Source: Asterias amurensis (lineage: Eukaryota; Echinodermata; Asteroidea; Forcipulatida; Asteriidae). From it: a stretch of 64,000 nucleotides of DNA. Positions 53,701-63,608 of this stretch are shown here, piece by piece. Position numbers and translations under genes: made by a program. The notes under the pieces were generated by a model, which saw only the letters and a program-made list of their open reading frames with translations, did not search any database and had not been told where the DNA came from. Within the stretch, counting starts at the first letter, position 1, and each line of letters begins with the position of its first letter. Where the stretch lies: contig NC_092669.1 of the NCBI RefSeq assembly GCF_032118995.1, positions 4,153,501-4,217,500 on the forward strand, in the 5' to 3' direction.

Positions 53701-56700
53701 TTATACTACATGTAGATAATGATATCAGTGGCTTCTTACATGATAGCTCTCATATCCGTCACTCAGTGGCGCTCAAGGCGTTTCAACTATACTCCTGCAA
53801 GGCATGTGCGGGGCTATGTTTGTATTATAAGACATATTCCTTTTACATACAGTAGTACCCTGTAATGGTTTACACTGTGCTGTTTCAAATATGCAGCTAA
53901 TCAAACCATAAACACTTGGGTGCACTGGGTTATTTTAACTGCGTTACACAACACACAGGACCAACAGCTTTACGTCCCAACTGAAGGACAAAGCATAATG
54001 GATTGGTAAAAGTGTCTTGATTAAGGACACAGGTGTCATGACTGGAATTCTAAAGCTGATTCTATTTTCTTGTTTTGAATATTTTGTATGACAGATAAAG
54101 GTAAAGTCTTCATGTGTGGCAGTAACTTCAAAGGCCAGCTTGGTTTAGGCCACACGCAAAATATGTACAGACTCGTTGAGGTGCCAGAGGTTCCGTTTGT
54201 TACTAAGATAGCATGTGGCTGGGATCACACTCTAGCAATAACAGGTGAGGGTTTTGATTTATTTATTTGTTTGTTTATTTATTTATTTATTTATTGATAA
54301 TTATCAACAGTAGTTAACAGCACTGGACACTATTAGTGTGTTTATGCGCATGCCCATCGTGTTTTTGGTGAAAGTGGAAGGAAATTTTGATCTTGTAAGG
54401 GTTGGGTAATTATCTATTATGTTATAGGAATCTTTATGAGGGAAAATTGTTTCCTCTTTGAAGTGAGTTTGACCTAGGGTCGATTTCACAAAGAGTTAGG
54501 ACTAGTCCTACCTAGGAGATACACAAATTGCATGGATAGTCCTAAGTTAGGAGGAGTAACTGGGGTTGATTTCACAAAGAGTTAGGACTAGTCCTAACTT
54601 AGGACTAGTCCTAGGAGATACACAAATTGCATGGATAGTCCTAGGTTAGGAGGAGTATTACTGGTCCTAACTTGAGATAAGACTAGTCCTAACTCTTCGT
54701 GAAATCCACCCCAGAGTGTTTTTCCCAAAGTACCTGTGCCTCTTTATCAAGAAGTTAAGAACATCAAATTCAAACTCTGGTGTTTCTGATCAGCACAGTG
54801 TGGGTTCGAGTCCCAGTTGTGACAAGCTTGTTCTTAAGCAAGGCGCTTAAAGGCGGTGGACACTATTGGTAATTACTCAAAATAATTGTTAGCATAAAAG
54901 CTTACTTTGTAACAAGCATTGGAGAGCTGTTGATAGTATAAAACATTGTGGGAAACGGCTCCATCTGATGTAACGTAGTTTTCGAGAAAGACGTTTTCGA
55001 GAAAGAAGTAATTTTCCACGGATTTGATTTTGAAACCTAAGAATTAGATTTTGAGGTCTCGAAATCAAGCATCTGAAAGCACATAACTCTGTGTGACAAA
55101 GGTGTTTTTTTCACAGGACTCAGGAAAGTACTGAGTATACAGTGCTAACACACATCGGTGCATGGGTAAAAAAACAATTAATATTCTTTATCCCCGATGC
55201 AAATTTAACATCTCTTATTATTGTGAGAATTGGCTCCGTCTGAAGTAACGTAGTTTTCGAGAAAGAAGTTATTTTCTACTAAAATGTTTGGTATTGTGAT
55301 TTTCCAGATGCAGGAAGTTTGTACTCCTGGGGCTCCAATATGTTTGGTCAGCTTGCCCACACGACAAATTGTCCAGCCAGAATAGGTGTAAGTACCAGGC
55401 ATTTGATTTCTCAGCATTTTCCAAATCTTCAAAATCTCCTTCAGCCTTCAAATTTTCTTTAATCCCACACAATGATGTCTGAAATGTTAAATGATAAATC
55501 TCCTAAGCCTGAAACTTATTTACTCAAAACATTTGTTGGCATACAAACTTACTTTGTAATGAGCAATGGAGAGCTGTTGATAGTGTAAAACATTGTGAGA
55601 AACGGCTCCCTCTGAAGTAATGTACTTTTGAGAAAGAAGTAATTTCTTACGAAAATAAAAAAAAAGACTTCAACCTGAAGCCTTGTATTGAAAACCTGAA
55701 AGCAGACGAATTTGTGCAACAAGGGTGTTTTTTCGTTCATTATTCTCTTGCAACTTTGATGACAAAATGAGTCAAAATTTTCACAGAGTTGTTATTTTAT
55801 GCATATGATATGTTGGGATACACCAAGTGAGAATACTGGTAGTTGATAATTACCAAACATGTCCAGGGGTGGATTTCACAAAGAGTTAGGACTAGTCTTA
55901 TCTCGAGTTAGGTCCAGTTACTCGTCCTAACTTAGGGCTATCCATGCAATTTGTATATCGCCTAGGACTAGTCCTAAGTTAGGACTAGTCCTAACTCTTT
56001 GTGAAATCGACCCCAGTGCCTTCAGGTCCGACACTTTACCCCATTAGGTTTCTTACAGTATTCTAACTCCATATTATTTTGCAGGAATTTCCCCAAGGTT
56101 ATAAGATTACAGATATTGCCGCCGGCCTCAGGCATTCACTGGCCGTAACGGAAAACGGCCAGGTCTGGTCGTGGGGGAGTGGATCCAAAGGTCAACTTGG
56201 AAGGCTCGAGACCCAGACAGGAGGGCAAGGGGCAGTGGGTCAGACGCCAGAGAGGTCAAATAAACCTGAAAGAGGTAAGCACATGGAAACCATTTTTTCG
56301 ATGACCCACATTTTCCAATTGCTGGATTGAGATTTACCTCTTTTCATTGTGCTTGGCTTAAAATTGTAAAACTGCAATGGAGAGCTGAATGTTTTAAAAG
56401 TAGAATACAATGATTCACACAAATTTGCTTCGAAATTGCGTGGCTTACCTTGCGAACTGACATGGTCGGCCATTTATGAGAGTATGTATTTTATAACAAA
56501 CGGTTACAAACGCTTTTCAAAGACCAACTCGACTGTTCCAAGGCAAACTGTTCCTTAAGTACTACCCGTGCGGAATGTAGAAAATCTGCCGGGGCTACTG
56601 CTTTTGCTTTAGTGGAGCGCGTGGACTTCTCATTATACTCCTCTCTTAATATTTATGCATGACGTCATAATAGACCGATCCATTACGCCCCGCCTCCTTA

Positions 56701-59700
56701 CCAGTTGACAAATCACAGCCGCGAAACCCAATCACCATTAGTGCAAAGATCACCAAACGGTTCAAATGGTGATCAGATTTCGCGGTTGGGATTGGTCAAT
56801 GATAATTGGGCCTGGCTTAATGGATCGGTGTATTCTTACCCAAAATGAGGCTATGGGCGCACGTCCCCCATCACTTGCAGTGGCTGCGCCCATCGCCTTG
56901 TTTTGAGTTAGCATTGTGATGTACCACATACATAAATATTAAGAGAGGCGTTTTACCTTCATTGTTGCAGAGTGAGTTCTTAATTGGTCTCAATGTTTCG
57001 ACTAGACTGCTCTACATGCTCTAGTTGAAACTTTGGGAGACTTAAAAGTGTGAGATATGTCGGCACAGAGTTTGATCAACCGTTAGCTGACCAGATACAT
57101 TATTGATACAGAAGTTGGCAAACATTTTTGGGGAACAATAAACTGCGAAGACACAATTTTCATGTTTTGCTGATATCTAAGTCTGACTAAAATTTGATTT
57201 TGATTTTCAGTGGACTTTGGTGAGGAAGAGGTGAAGATTGTGCAAGCTGCCGCTGGGGCAAACCACAGTGTCGCATTATCAGGTAAGTGTTCATGTACTG
57301 TATATCGCTATTCAATTCAATTCAAGAATACATTTATTTCCATACTCTCATAAAAGAATAGCAACAGTCAAATGATTGTTATTATGTCAAGAATAATTTC
57401 CCTCATGAACTTTTTTGTTTTTGTTGCTGTAGATGAAGGACTTTTATATGTCTGGGGAGAAAACAAACGTGGGCAGCTCGGAGTGGAGCCTTCTGGGGAG
57501 ACTGGAGGCAAGAAGGACATCATACCCAAGCCTATGTGTTTAAGTAGGGAGCTGTTTGGTGGTAGATCGGTCTCAACAATTCACTCCGGATGGACGCATA
57601 TGGTAGCAATCTTAGGTAAGTTGACAGTGTAGAGCCTTAAAGGGAACATATACCTTTGATTTTTGAAACTGTTCAATTGTTTTAAAGGCACTGGACACTA
57701 TTCAGCTAATGGTAATTACTCAAAATAATTGTTAGCATTAAGACGAAGTTGGTAACGAGCAATGGAGAGCTGTTGATAGTATAAAGCATTGTGAGAAACG
57801 GCTCCCTCAGCTCCCTCGGCTCCCTATGAAGTATCAATGTTTTTGAGACACTTGTACTTGTCCTAGATGGCCAGAGTACTTGTACCCAAGAACCACTCGG
57901 CCACCCTATGACTTGTCAGGACCCGATACATCACACTCAAAACTACTGGACTACAATTTTGTTAACCGGAGCCGTAGCGCAGACCGCGCAATGAGAGCCA
58001 ATTGAACGGGGTTGGGGCCTTAAGAGATATGGCTGGGATTGTAGTATTCTTCGGTCACCCTAGTACTCGACATTACTTGGTACTTAAAGGCAGTGGACAT
58101 TATTGGTAATTACTCAAAATAATTATTAGCATAAAACCTTACTTGGTAACGAGTAATGGGGAGAGGATGATAGTATAAAACATTGTGAGAAACGGCTCCT
58201 TCTGAAGTGACGTAGTGTTCAAGAAAGACAAATAATTTTCCGCAAATTTTGATTTTGAGACCTCAGATTTCGAATTTGAGGTCTGGAAATCAAGCATCTG
58301 AAAGCACACAATTTCGTGTGACAAGGTGTTTGTTCTTTCATTATTATCTCGCAACTTCAACGACCAATTGAGCTCAAACTGAGTTTTATTTTTTGCATAT
58401 GTTGAGATACAACGTACACTAAGTCAGAAGACTGGTCTTTGACAATTACCAATAGTGACTATTGTCTTTAACTGTAAAGTACTCAAATACAACACTCGTA
58501 GCATCACACACAAGCAGACATCATAATGATTTTAATTTGGTGTCATTGTCTGAAACACAGATGACCGTACCGTGGTCTCATGGGGGCGTAATGATTACGG
58601 CCAGCTCGGACGGCTAACCGAGTCCGAGGGAAATGATGAAGCTGAAGAGGAGGAAGTAGACGCTAGCGGGGACAGTGCAGCGCGGAGTACCAGCAAGAAT
58701 AGCAGTGTCCCGGAGGAAGTGCCGCTACTCAAGAATTGCACTCAGGTATTGTAATATTTTATTTGGTAATTTACAATTAAAGATGTTTATTTGAATCGGG
58801 GATAAGGAATTTTAATTTTGGTGTGACCCATACACACTGGTGTGTATTAGCACTGTATACTTTCTAGAGCAGTGTCTTACCAACTAGACCATCGAGATTG
58901 CCTGGTAGCTAGAGGCAGTTTGAATCCTATGTTTTTAGCAGCGGATACCGCAACGTTATGGATGTTAAATTTGCATCAGGGATAAAGACTATTAATTTTG
59001 GTTTTACCCTTATACACTCAGTACTTTCTAGAGCAGTGTCTTACCAACTAGTTAGACCATCGAGAGTGCCTGGTAGCTAGAGGCAGTTTGAATCCTATGT
59101 TTTTAGCAGCGGATACCGCAACGCTATGGATGTTAAATTTGCATCGGGGATAAAGACTATTAATTTTGGTTTTACCCTTATACACTCAGTACTTTCTAGA
59201 GCAGTGTCTTACCAACTAGACAGGGGTTGCCCTTAACTTTTTTTTCAACTGGCCAGCATGACCAGTTGGCTTGATTTTTCACTGGTCCGCATGTGGTCAT
59301 TTGTCAAGGCGATTGAAGCTACTTTTGTCAGCTATCGCGTACTTTCACCAATATAGGGCGTCTATTCTCACGCTATCGAATATTCAGCGTCACTTCGAGT
59401 GATTTTTTTACGTTTTATCCAAACCTTGAGTGAATGTTTTCAACGTTTTATTCGAGCCTAAAAATAGTTAAAAAAATATTCATATTTCTGTAGTACCGCT
59501 GCCGATATTTTTGACTGGTCAGCTGGACCAGTTGGCAAGGTGTTTCAGCTGGTCCGCCGCGATTTCTACTGGCATTTGGCCAGCGGACCTGCATTAAGGT
59601 CGAACGCTGCTAGACCATCGAGATTGCCTGGTAGCTAGAGGCAGTTAAAATCTTATGTTTTTAGCAGCGGGTACCGCAATGTTATGGATGTTAAATTTGC

Positions 59701-60904
59701 ATCGGGGATAAGACTATTAATTTTGGTTTTACCCTTACACCGATGTGTGTGTAAGCACTGTATACTCAGTACTTTCCCGAATCATGTGAAAACTAAAAAT
59801 CACAGGCATATTACTTGGGTAGGATTCAAGCACACGGCCCTTGCAATTCTAGAGCAGTGTCTTACCAACTAGAACACTGAGATTCTGCGGTAGCTATGAG
59901 TCAGTTTGATTTTACAACTCTAGAAATGCATCGGCTTCTCCTGCAACTCCTTTTTGCGTATTGCATGAACCAACCTTTTTTTAGTGCAAATTTTATCATA
60001 CAATTATCTTGTTTTGATTTGGTTTTAGGTCGCATGTGGAGCGGAACACAACTTGGCAATTACAGGTAAGAAAAAATTAAGATACTTAAGAAGCGAACAA
60101 GGCCTATCTTTCTTTTTGTGGATGTTCAATTTGCAATGGGGATAACGAATACTCATTTTGATCTTAGCCATATTGACCGATGTGTGTTTGTAGCACTGTA
60201 TACTCGTAACTTTCTTGAGTTCTGTGAAAAAATTACTGGCATATTGCTTGGCTGGGATTCAAATCCATGACCCTTACGATACTAATTGAAACGTTGTTTG
60301 AGCAATAACTCAAGAAGAACTTGGTATATAAAAAATAAAACTAGCCTATTGTTCTTTGACCCCCCCAGAACAAGCATCTGAAAACACACAACTTCGTATG
60401 ACAAGGGTGTTTTTTCTTTCATTATTATCTCGCAACTTCAACGACCAAGGTAGCTCAAATTTTCACAGGTTTGTTATTTTATGCATATGTTGATATACAC
60501 CAATTAAGAAGACTGGTCCAGCCGTCGATTTCACAAAGAGTTAGGACTCGTCTTATCTTGAGTTAGGACGAGTATTCGTCCTAACTTAGGATTAATCTTA
60601 AAGGTCTGCATGCTACAGTGCAGGGTTGGGACTCGTCCTAAGTCCTAAGATAAGTCTTAAGTTAGGAAGAGCTCGGTGAAATCAACGGCAGTGTCTTTAA
60701 TAAGTAAGTAATCTTGTCTTTTCCGCTATTTCAGAGGACCAGGTTCTTCTTGCGTGGGGATGGAACGAGCACGGCATGTGCGGTGACGGGCGGGTCATTG
60801 ACCTCCGCATCCCCAAGAAAGTCGACACCCGCCTCGGCGGGAAGCCAGTACTAATAGGCTGTGGGGCTGGCCACTGCCTCGCCCTGTGTCAAGGATGTGA
60901 GTAA
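50739..60904 (+). CDS. SERGEF: SERGEF (DelGEF), RCC1-repeat protein
   Basis: Ten coding exons: 50739-50771, 52187-52316, 54095-54244, 55308-55387, 56085-56274, 57211-57282, 57433-57615, 58561-58745, 60029-60065 and 60735-60904, giving 409 residues (human 458). The protein is a seven-bladed RCC1-like propeller; human SERGEF is linked to secretion through the exocyst and to nucleotide exchange. Repeat signatures are seen in order: GANSFGQLALGH, CGSNFKGQLGLGH, WGSNMFGQL, WGSGSKGQLG, WGENKRGQLG, WGRNDYGQLG, and WGWNEHGMCGDG with GCGAGHCLALCQ. The last two and CGAEHNLAI match human SERGEF, which separates it from RCC1, HERC and RCCD1. An acidic insert (EGNDEAEEEEVD) follows the sixth repeat. The stop at 60902 follows GCE, but a GTGAGT donor at 60897 could lead to a further exon encoding the longer human-type tail. 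Confidence 0.9.
51593..51685 (-). mobile_element. tRNA-derived SINE head in SERGEF intron 1
   Basis: On the minus strand, GTGGTCCAGTGGTTAGACTG is an A-box region, TGCAATCACAAGG follows, and GGGTTTGAATCC is a B box. A second short SINE S fragment lies at about 51775-51835. Confidence 0.5.
51866..52115 (-). mobile_element. LINE ORF2 C-terminal remnant
   Basis: The translation RLQFACHCLHTADQPISHLV, then FW and GRRKMSYTDSITRDTNL, then MRDKATWHH, is the familiar C-terminal end of an invertebrate non-LTR retrotransposon reverse transcriptase. The frame is closed by a stop upstream, and no RT core is present. Inserted in SERGEF intron 1 in antisense. Confidence 0.7.
52340..52585. mobile_element. 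Fold-back family D, complete
   Basis: GGGCCCAATTTCATAGAGCT and AGCTCTATGAAATTGGGCCC bound it, and the arms mirror each other through GCTTAGCATGAAATTTCTTC. Fragments occur at about 20700, 22287, 32640 and 34010. In SERGEF intron 2. Confidence 0.7.
53041..53431. mobile_element. Palindromic TTAA-MITE family B copy
   Basis: TTAAAGGAACACGTTGCC at the left; GGCAACGTGTTCCT plus TTAA at the right, long inverse arms. In SERGEF intron 2, abutting MITE H. Confidence 0.75.
53433..53677. mobile_element. MITE family H, second copy
   Basis: GGGTGCGTTCAATTAGCTTC at the left; AGGAAAGCTAACGCACCC at the right. Begins two bases after the family B element's flanking TTAA. Confidence 0.62.
53930..54060 (-). mobile_element. 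tRNA-Leu-like SINE fragment
   Basis: Matches the SINE body in reverse (GCACTGGGTT, GCGTTACACAACACACAGGA) and ends in the head region GACACAGGTGTCATGACTGG. Confidence 0.5.
54258..54296 (+). repeat. TTTA/TTTG microsatellite
   Basis: About ten TTTA units with two TTTG units, just downstream of the SERGEF exon 3 donor. Confidence 0.7.
54474..54714. repeat. Fold-back family C, a truncated and a full copy
   Basis: A first copy (54474-54560) stops after its left arm and centre. A full copy follows (54561-54714), with GGGTTGATTTCACAAAGAGT and CTCTTCGTGAAATCCACCCC ends. Confidence 0.62.
54847..55275 (+). mobile_element. TTAA-MITE family A interrupted by SINE S fragment
   Basis: The family A left part (54847-55114) is followed by a SINE S tail (about 55115-55200: TCACAGGACTCAGGAAAGTA, ACACACATCGGTG), then another family A piece (GTGAGAATTGGCTCCGTCTG). 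In SERGEF intron 3. Confidence 0.58.
55505..55865 (+). mobile_element. TTAA-MITE family A, ends decayed
   Basis: The interior matches family A from TTGGCATACAAACTTACTTT to AATTACCAAACATGTCCAGG. In SERGEF intron 4. Confidence 0.55.
55866..56015. repeat. Fold-back family C copy
   Basis: GGGGTGGATTTCACAAAGAG at the left; CTTTGTGAAATCGACCCC at the right, near-perfect arms. Confidence 0.68.
56387..56555. mobile_element. Family B, partial
   Basis: Matches the second half of a family B palindrome (AAAAGTAGAATACAATGATT to CCAAGGCAAACTGTTCCTTAAG). The other arm is mostly missing. Confidence 0.55.
56637..56952. mobile_element. MITE K with an element inserted in it
   Basis: CTCCTCTCTTAATATT and AATATTAAGAGAGGCG are the ends. 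Outside the insert, the sequence follows the uninterrupted copy at 961-1112. Confidence 0.65.
56671..56832. mobile_element. MITE L inserted in MITE K
   Basis: TAGACCGATCCATTACGCCC and GGATCGGTGTA are the ends, with long mirrored arms (GATCACCAAACGG/CAAATGGTGATC near the centre). Comparison with 961-1112 (CATAATTCTTACCC) shows exactly where it sits. A lone arm of the same family is at about 49095-49124. Confidence 0.65.
57684..57840 (+). mobile_element. TTAA-MITE family A, truncated
   Basis: TTAAAGGCACTGGACACTAT at the left; stops after CGGCTCCCTCAGCTCCCTCG. In SERGEF intron 7. Confidence 0.6.
58084..58471 (+). mobile_element. TTAA-MITE family A, full copy
   Basis: TTAAAGGCAGTGGACATTAT at the left; AATAGTGACTATTGTCT plus TTAA at the right. 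In SERGEF intron 7. Confidence 0.72.
58806..59900 (-). repeat. SINE S-derived tandem array with an insertion
   Basis: The block GAGCAGTGTCTTACCAACTA recurs at about 58866, 59031, 59199 and (after an insertion) 59850. It is followed each time by CATCGAGATTGCCTGGTAGC (slightly varied), TTTTTAGCAGCGG and ATTAATTTTGGTTTTACCC. The period is about 166 bases. All in SERGEF intron 8. Confidence 0.65.
59221..59609. mobile_element. hAT-like element inserted in the SINE array
   Basis: Starts CAGGGGTTGCCCTTAAC and ends TTAAGGTCGAACGCTG, imperfect inverted ends of the CAG...CTG type. CTAGA at 59216-59220 is repeated at 59610-59614. The neighbouring array units show the unbroken target. Inner inverted blocks contain ACTGGCCAGC and GACCAGTTGGC. 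Confidence 0.65.
60108..60290 (-). mobile_element. SINE S copy, decayed
   Basis: TTTTGATCTTAGCCATATTG, ACCGATGTGTGTTTGTAGC and GGCTGGGATTCAAATCCATG follow the SINE S order. In SERGEF intron 9. Confidence 0.5.
60370..60520 (+). mobile_element. TTAA-MITE family A, right part only
   Basis: Starts at AAGCATCTGAAAACACACAA and stops before the terminal repeat. Confidence 0.52.
60532..60689. repeat. Fold-back family C copy
   Basis: GTCGATTTCACAAAGAGTTA at the left; GCTCGGTGAAATCAACGGC at the right. In SERGEF intron 9. Confidence 0.6.
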
Positions 60905-61189
60905 AGAGACCGGCACCAGACTGAATCTCTACTATTCCTAGGTGGGGATAGGTCATTGATGCTACAATTGCTGGCCGCGGTTCTGTGAGTACTGCATGGT
61001 GACATTTTTTATTCCTACTACTGCTTGTACTACTAACAAACGTTACCCAATTGAAGATGGCTCTACTACATTGGTGGCCATGTTGTTTTTTTCTAAACTG
61101 TTTAAAGACATTTGCAGCTGCAACGTTTAACACCATTTTACCCCCAATGACATAAATAAAATAATATAATACTTGTAAAGCGCAACATA

Positions 61190-61648
61190 GTATCAACCTA
61201 ACAAGAGTAAGAACACGCTTGTCATGACTGGGACTCGAATCCACACGCTGCTGATAATAATAATATCAAAGTCTTATATAGTGCACATATCTACCAGACA
61301 CGGTACTCAAGGCAAACTTTGCAAAGTATATACAAACTTCAAGAAAGATAGGTTATTGCAGTGATGAATTCTGAGTCCCAGTTATGTACCACCTTACAAG
61401 GGTTTACAAGGTGCTACGGTGGATTCAGCAGCCACAGCGAGGAACACTGGGGCAAACCCTTTCTCTTTTCGATAAGTGCACTGGGTTCTTTTACATGCGT
61501 TACACAACACAAGGGACCAACGGCTTTGCATCCCATCCGAAGGACGTAGCAATGGTTAAGAGTCTTGCTTAAAGACACAAGTGTCACGGCTGGGGGTTCG
61601 AACCCACGCTCTGTTGATCAGAAACACCAGAGTTTGAATTCCGAGCTC
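61190..61648 (-). mobile_element. tRNA-Leu-like SINE copies, minus strand
   Basis: A head fragment at about 61205-61255 (CATGACTGGGACTCGAATCC) and a longer copy at about 61256-61648: an (ATA)n tail, AAGTCTTATATAGTGCAC, the body, then B box GGTTCGAACCC and GATCAGAAACACCAGAG. Confidence 0.6.
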
Positions 61649-61996
61649 TTAAAGGCAGTGGACACTATTGGTAATTTTCAAAGACTAGCCTTCACAGTTG
61701 GTGTATCTCAACATATGCATAAAATAACAAACCTGTGAAAATTTGAGTTTAATCGGTTGTCAAAGTTGTGAGATAATAATGAAAGAAAAAACACCCCTGT
61801 CACACGAAGTTGTGTGCTTTCAGATGCTTGAATCTGAGGTCTTGAAATCAAATTTGTGGAAAATTACTCCCCTCTCGAAAACGAGCCGTTTCTCACAATA
61901 TTTTATACTATCAACAGCTCCCGTTACTTGTTTCCAAAAAAGGTTTTAAGCTAATAATTATTTTGAGTAATTACCAATAGTGTCCACTGCCTTTAA
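61649..61996 (-). mobile_element. TTAA-MITE family A copy
   Basis: TTAAAGGCAGTGGACACTAT at the left; ATAGTGTCCACTGCCT plus TTAA at the right; reverse orientation. Inserted next to the SINE head. Confidence 0.72.
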
Positions 61997-62903
61997 ACCA
62001 CTGTGGTAAAAGTCTCTTCAGAGAGGAACGACTTTTCCCTCATGGAGATTCCTTTAACATGATAGAATTACCCGACCTTGACAAGACCAAAATTTCCTTC
62101 CCTTTTGCCAAAAACATGTTGGGCATGCGCATAAAAACACGACTCGCCTCGGCAATCAAAGGCATGTAATGTTTTGTGGAGTGCACCCCAGTCCTTGCAG
62201 TCACGTTGGCGTTATCGACTTATACAATTTATAAACCATCTATGATACAACTCACGTCCTTGCTCACAGCTATGGAGAAACAATCTAGTAGTACAAGTAT
62301 GTAAGTAGAAATAACAAAGAGGGCGGTATTGTCTGTAACATTTTGACATTATTATTGTTCACTTTTATCTTTTTGCATTTATTCATTATTCGTACTATTC
62401 ATTTATTCAGAATTTTTCATGTTTATCCTTTTGTTAAATTGTTATTGGTATTAATAGATTAAATTTTGTTAACGCTTTTTTTCAAAACATAATGGACTTT
62501 AATAAGTCGAGGTTTAAGACAGCAGCGGTGAAGTCTGCAGTAGTCTGGCGCTTGCTGGACAACAATAAGAGTTGTGACTGCAGGAGGCGGGTTACCAGGG
62601 CTATTATTCATGGCTGAATATGGGCTGGTCTGAAGCCAGGAAGTACGGTGCATTGTGGGATGTAATCCTACCAAATAATGCAGAAGCGAAAAAAATGCGA
62701 CGTAAGCCAAAGTAATTGCACGTTCAATGTTGACAAGAACAAACTGCCATTTTGAATCAACCAAATTTGGCACATGGGGCAATTATCGCACTGCTACAGG
62801 TTTCGCTAAATAACAGCAGCAACATTTTTTGTGATGGAGCCCGACATACTGGGTAGGGGTCTGTCACAAATCCATCAGAATCCTCCAGAAAGGTAACACA
62901 ACA
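61997..62903. other. Intergenic stretch after SERGEF
   Basis: No gene recognised. A minus-strand open frame of 107 codons (62459-62782) has no familiar motif and no visible splice partner. Confidence 0.35.
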
Positions 62904-63097
62904 GGCCTGTATGCTTCAGTTCTGAAAGGGCAAGGGCACCAAGGCATTTTTTTCCTTGGTATAAGGGCACACTATGAGGAAGTTATTTTCTACTGGAACA
63001 TTTCAAGGGCACCAGTGCAATGACCGGGGAGGGGGGGGGGGGGGTTGGTTGGTTGGAGGCAATCGCCCCTCGTTGCCACCCTGAAGTATCAGGCCTG
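62904..63097. repeat. Family G element, second copy
   Basis: CAGGCCTGTATGCTTCAG at the left; GAAGTATCAGGCCTG at the right, with AAGGGCACCAAGGCATTTTT inside and a run of about 15 G near 63030. Confidence 0.55.
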
Positions 63098-63608
63098 CAC
63101 AACACCCAAATGTTTTGTTTGCCATTGCCCTAAACCATGTAAACTAAGGGTACAGCTGCGATTTATGCTAACAGCCGCAACATTCTGGCATTCTGACAAT
63201 TCTGGCTAGGTGTCTGCTACAAATCCATCAAAATGGTAACACAACACCCTAATGTTTGGTTTGCCCTGGCCCTATGCTAAGAGTGGATGATTTGGTTCGT
63301 GCAGCACCAAATTCATCAACATTCAAGGGAAGAAGTTGGTGTTGGCGAAGGTTATGTAGTGAGGTTTGGTTTTATGAAGGGTAATTGAAAAGGGAAATTT
63401 TGAGGCGTGCCTGCGGGTTAACCGTGATTGATATTTCATGTCTTTAAGCAGGTTTGGAAGGCTGCAAGGGGTCTATTGCACTAAGGGCCCAATTTCCAAT
63501 AAGCTGTTTAGCAGAAAATGCTGCTTGTTTAATGAGCTAGGATGAAAGGTTCTCCCCGTCCATCCACAAGCTAGCATATTGGGCTAATTGCGTGATTTGC
63601 GTGCAGAT

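Larger units (their letters stand above)
56560..57020. repeat. Family F copy carrying nested MITEs
   Basis: Family F sequence (CGTGCGGAATGTAGAAAATC...) stops at about 56636 and resumes at about 56953 (CAGAGTGAGTTCTTAATTGG, TCTCAATGTTTCGACTAG). MITE K fills the gap. Confidence 0.6.

Noticed and set aside
62459-62782. Minus-strand open frame of 107 codons downstream of SERGEF
   Set aside because: No recognisable domain, no splice partner and composition like the surrounding intergenic DNA.
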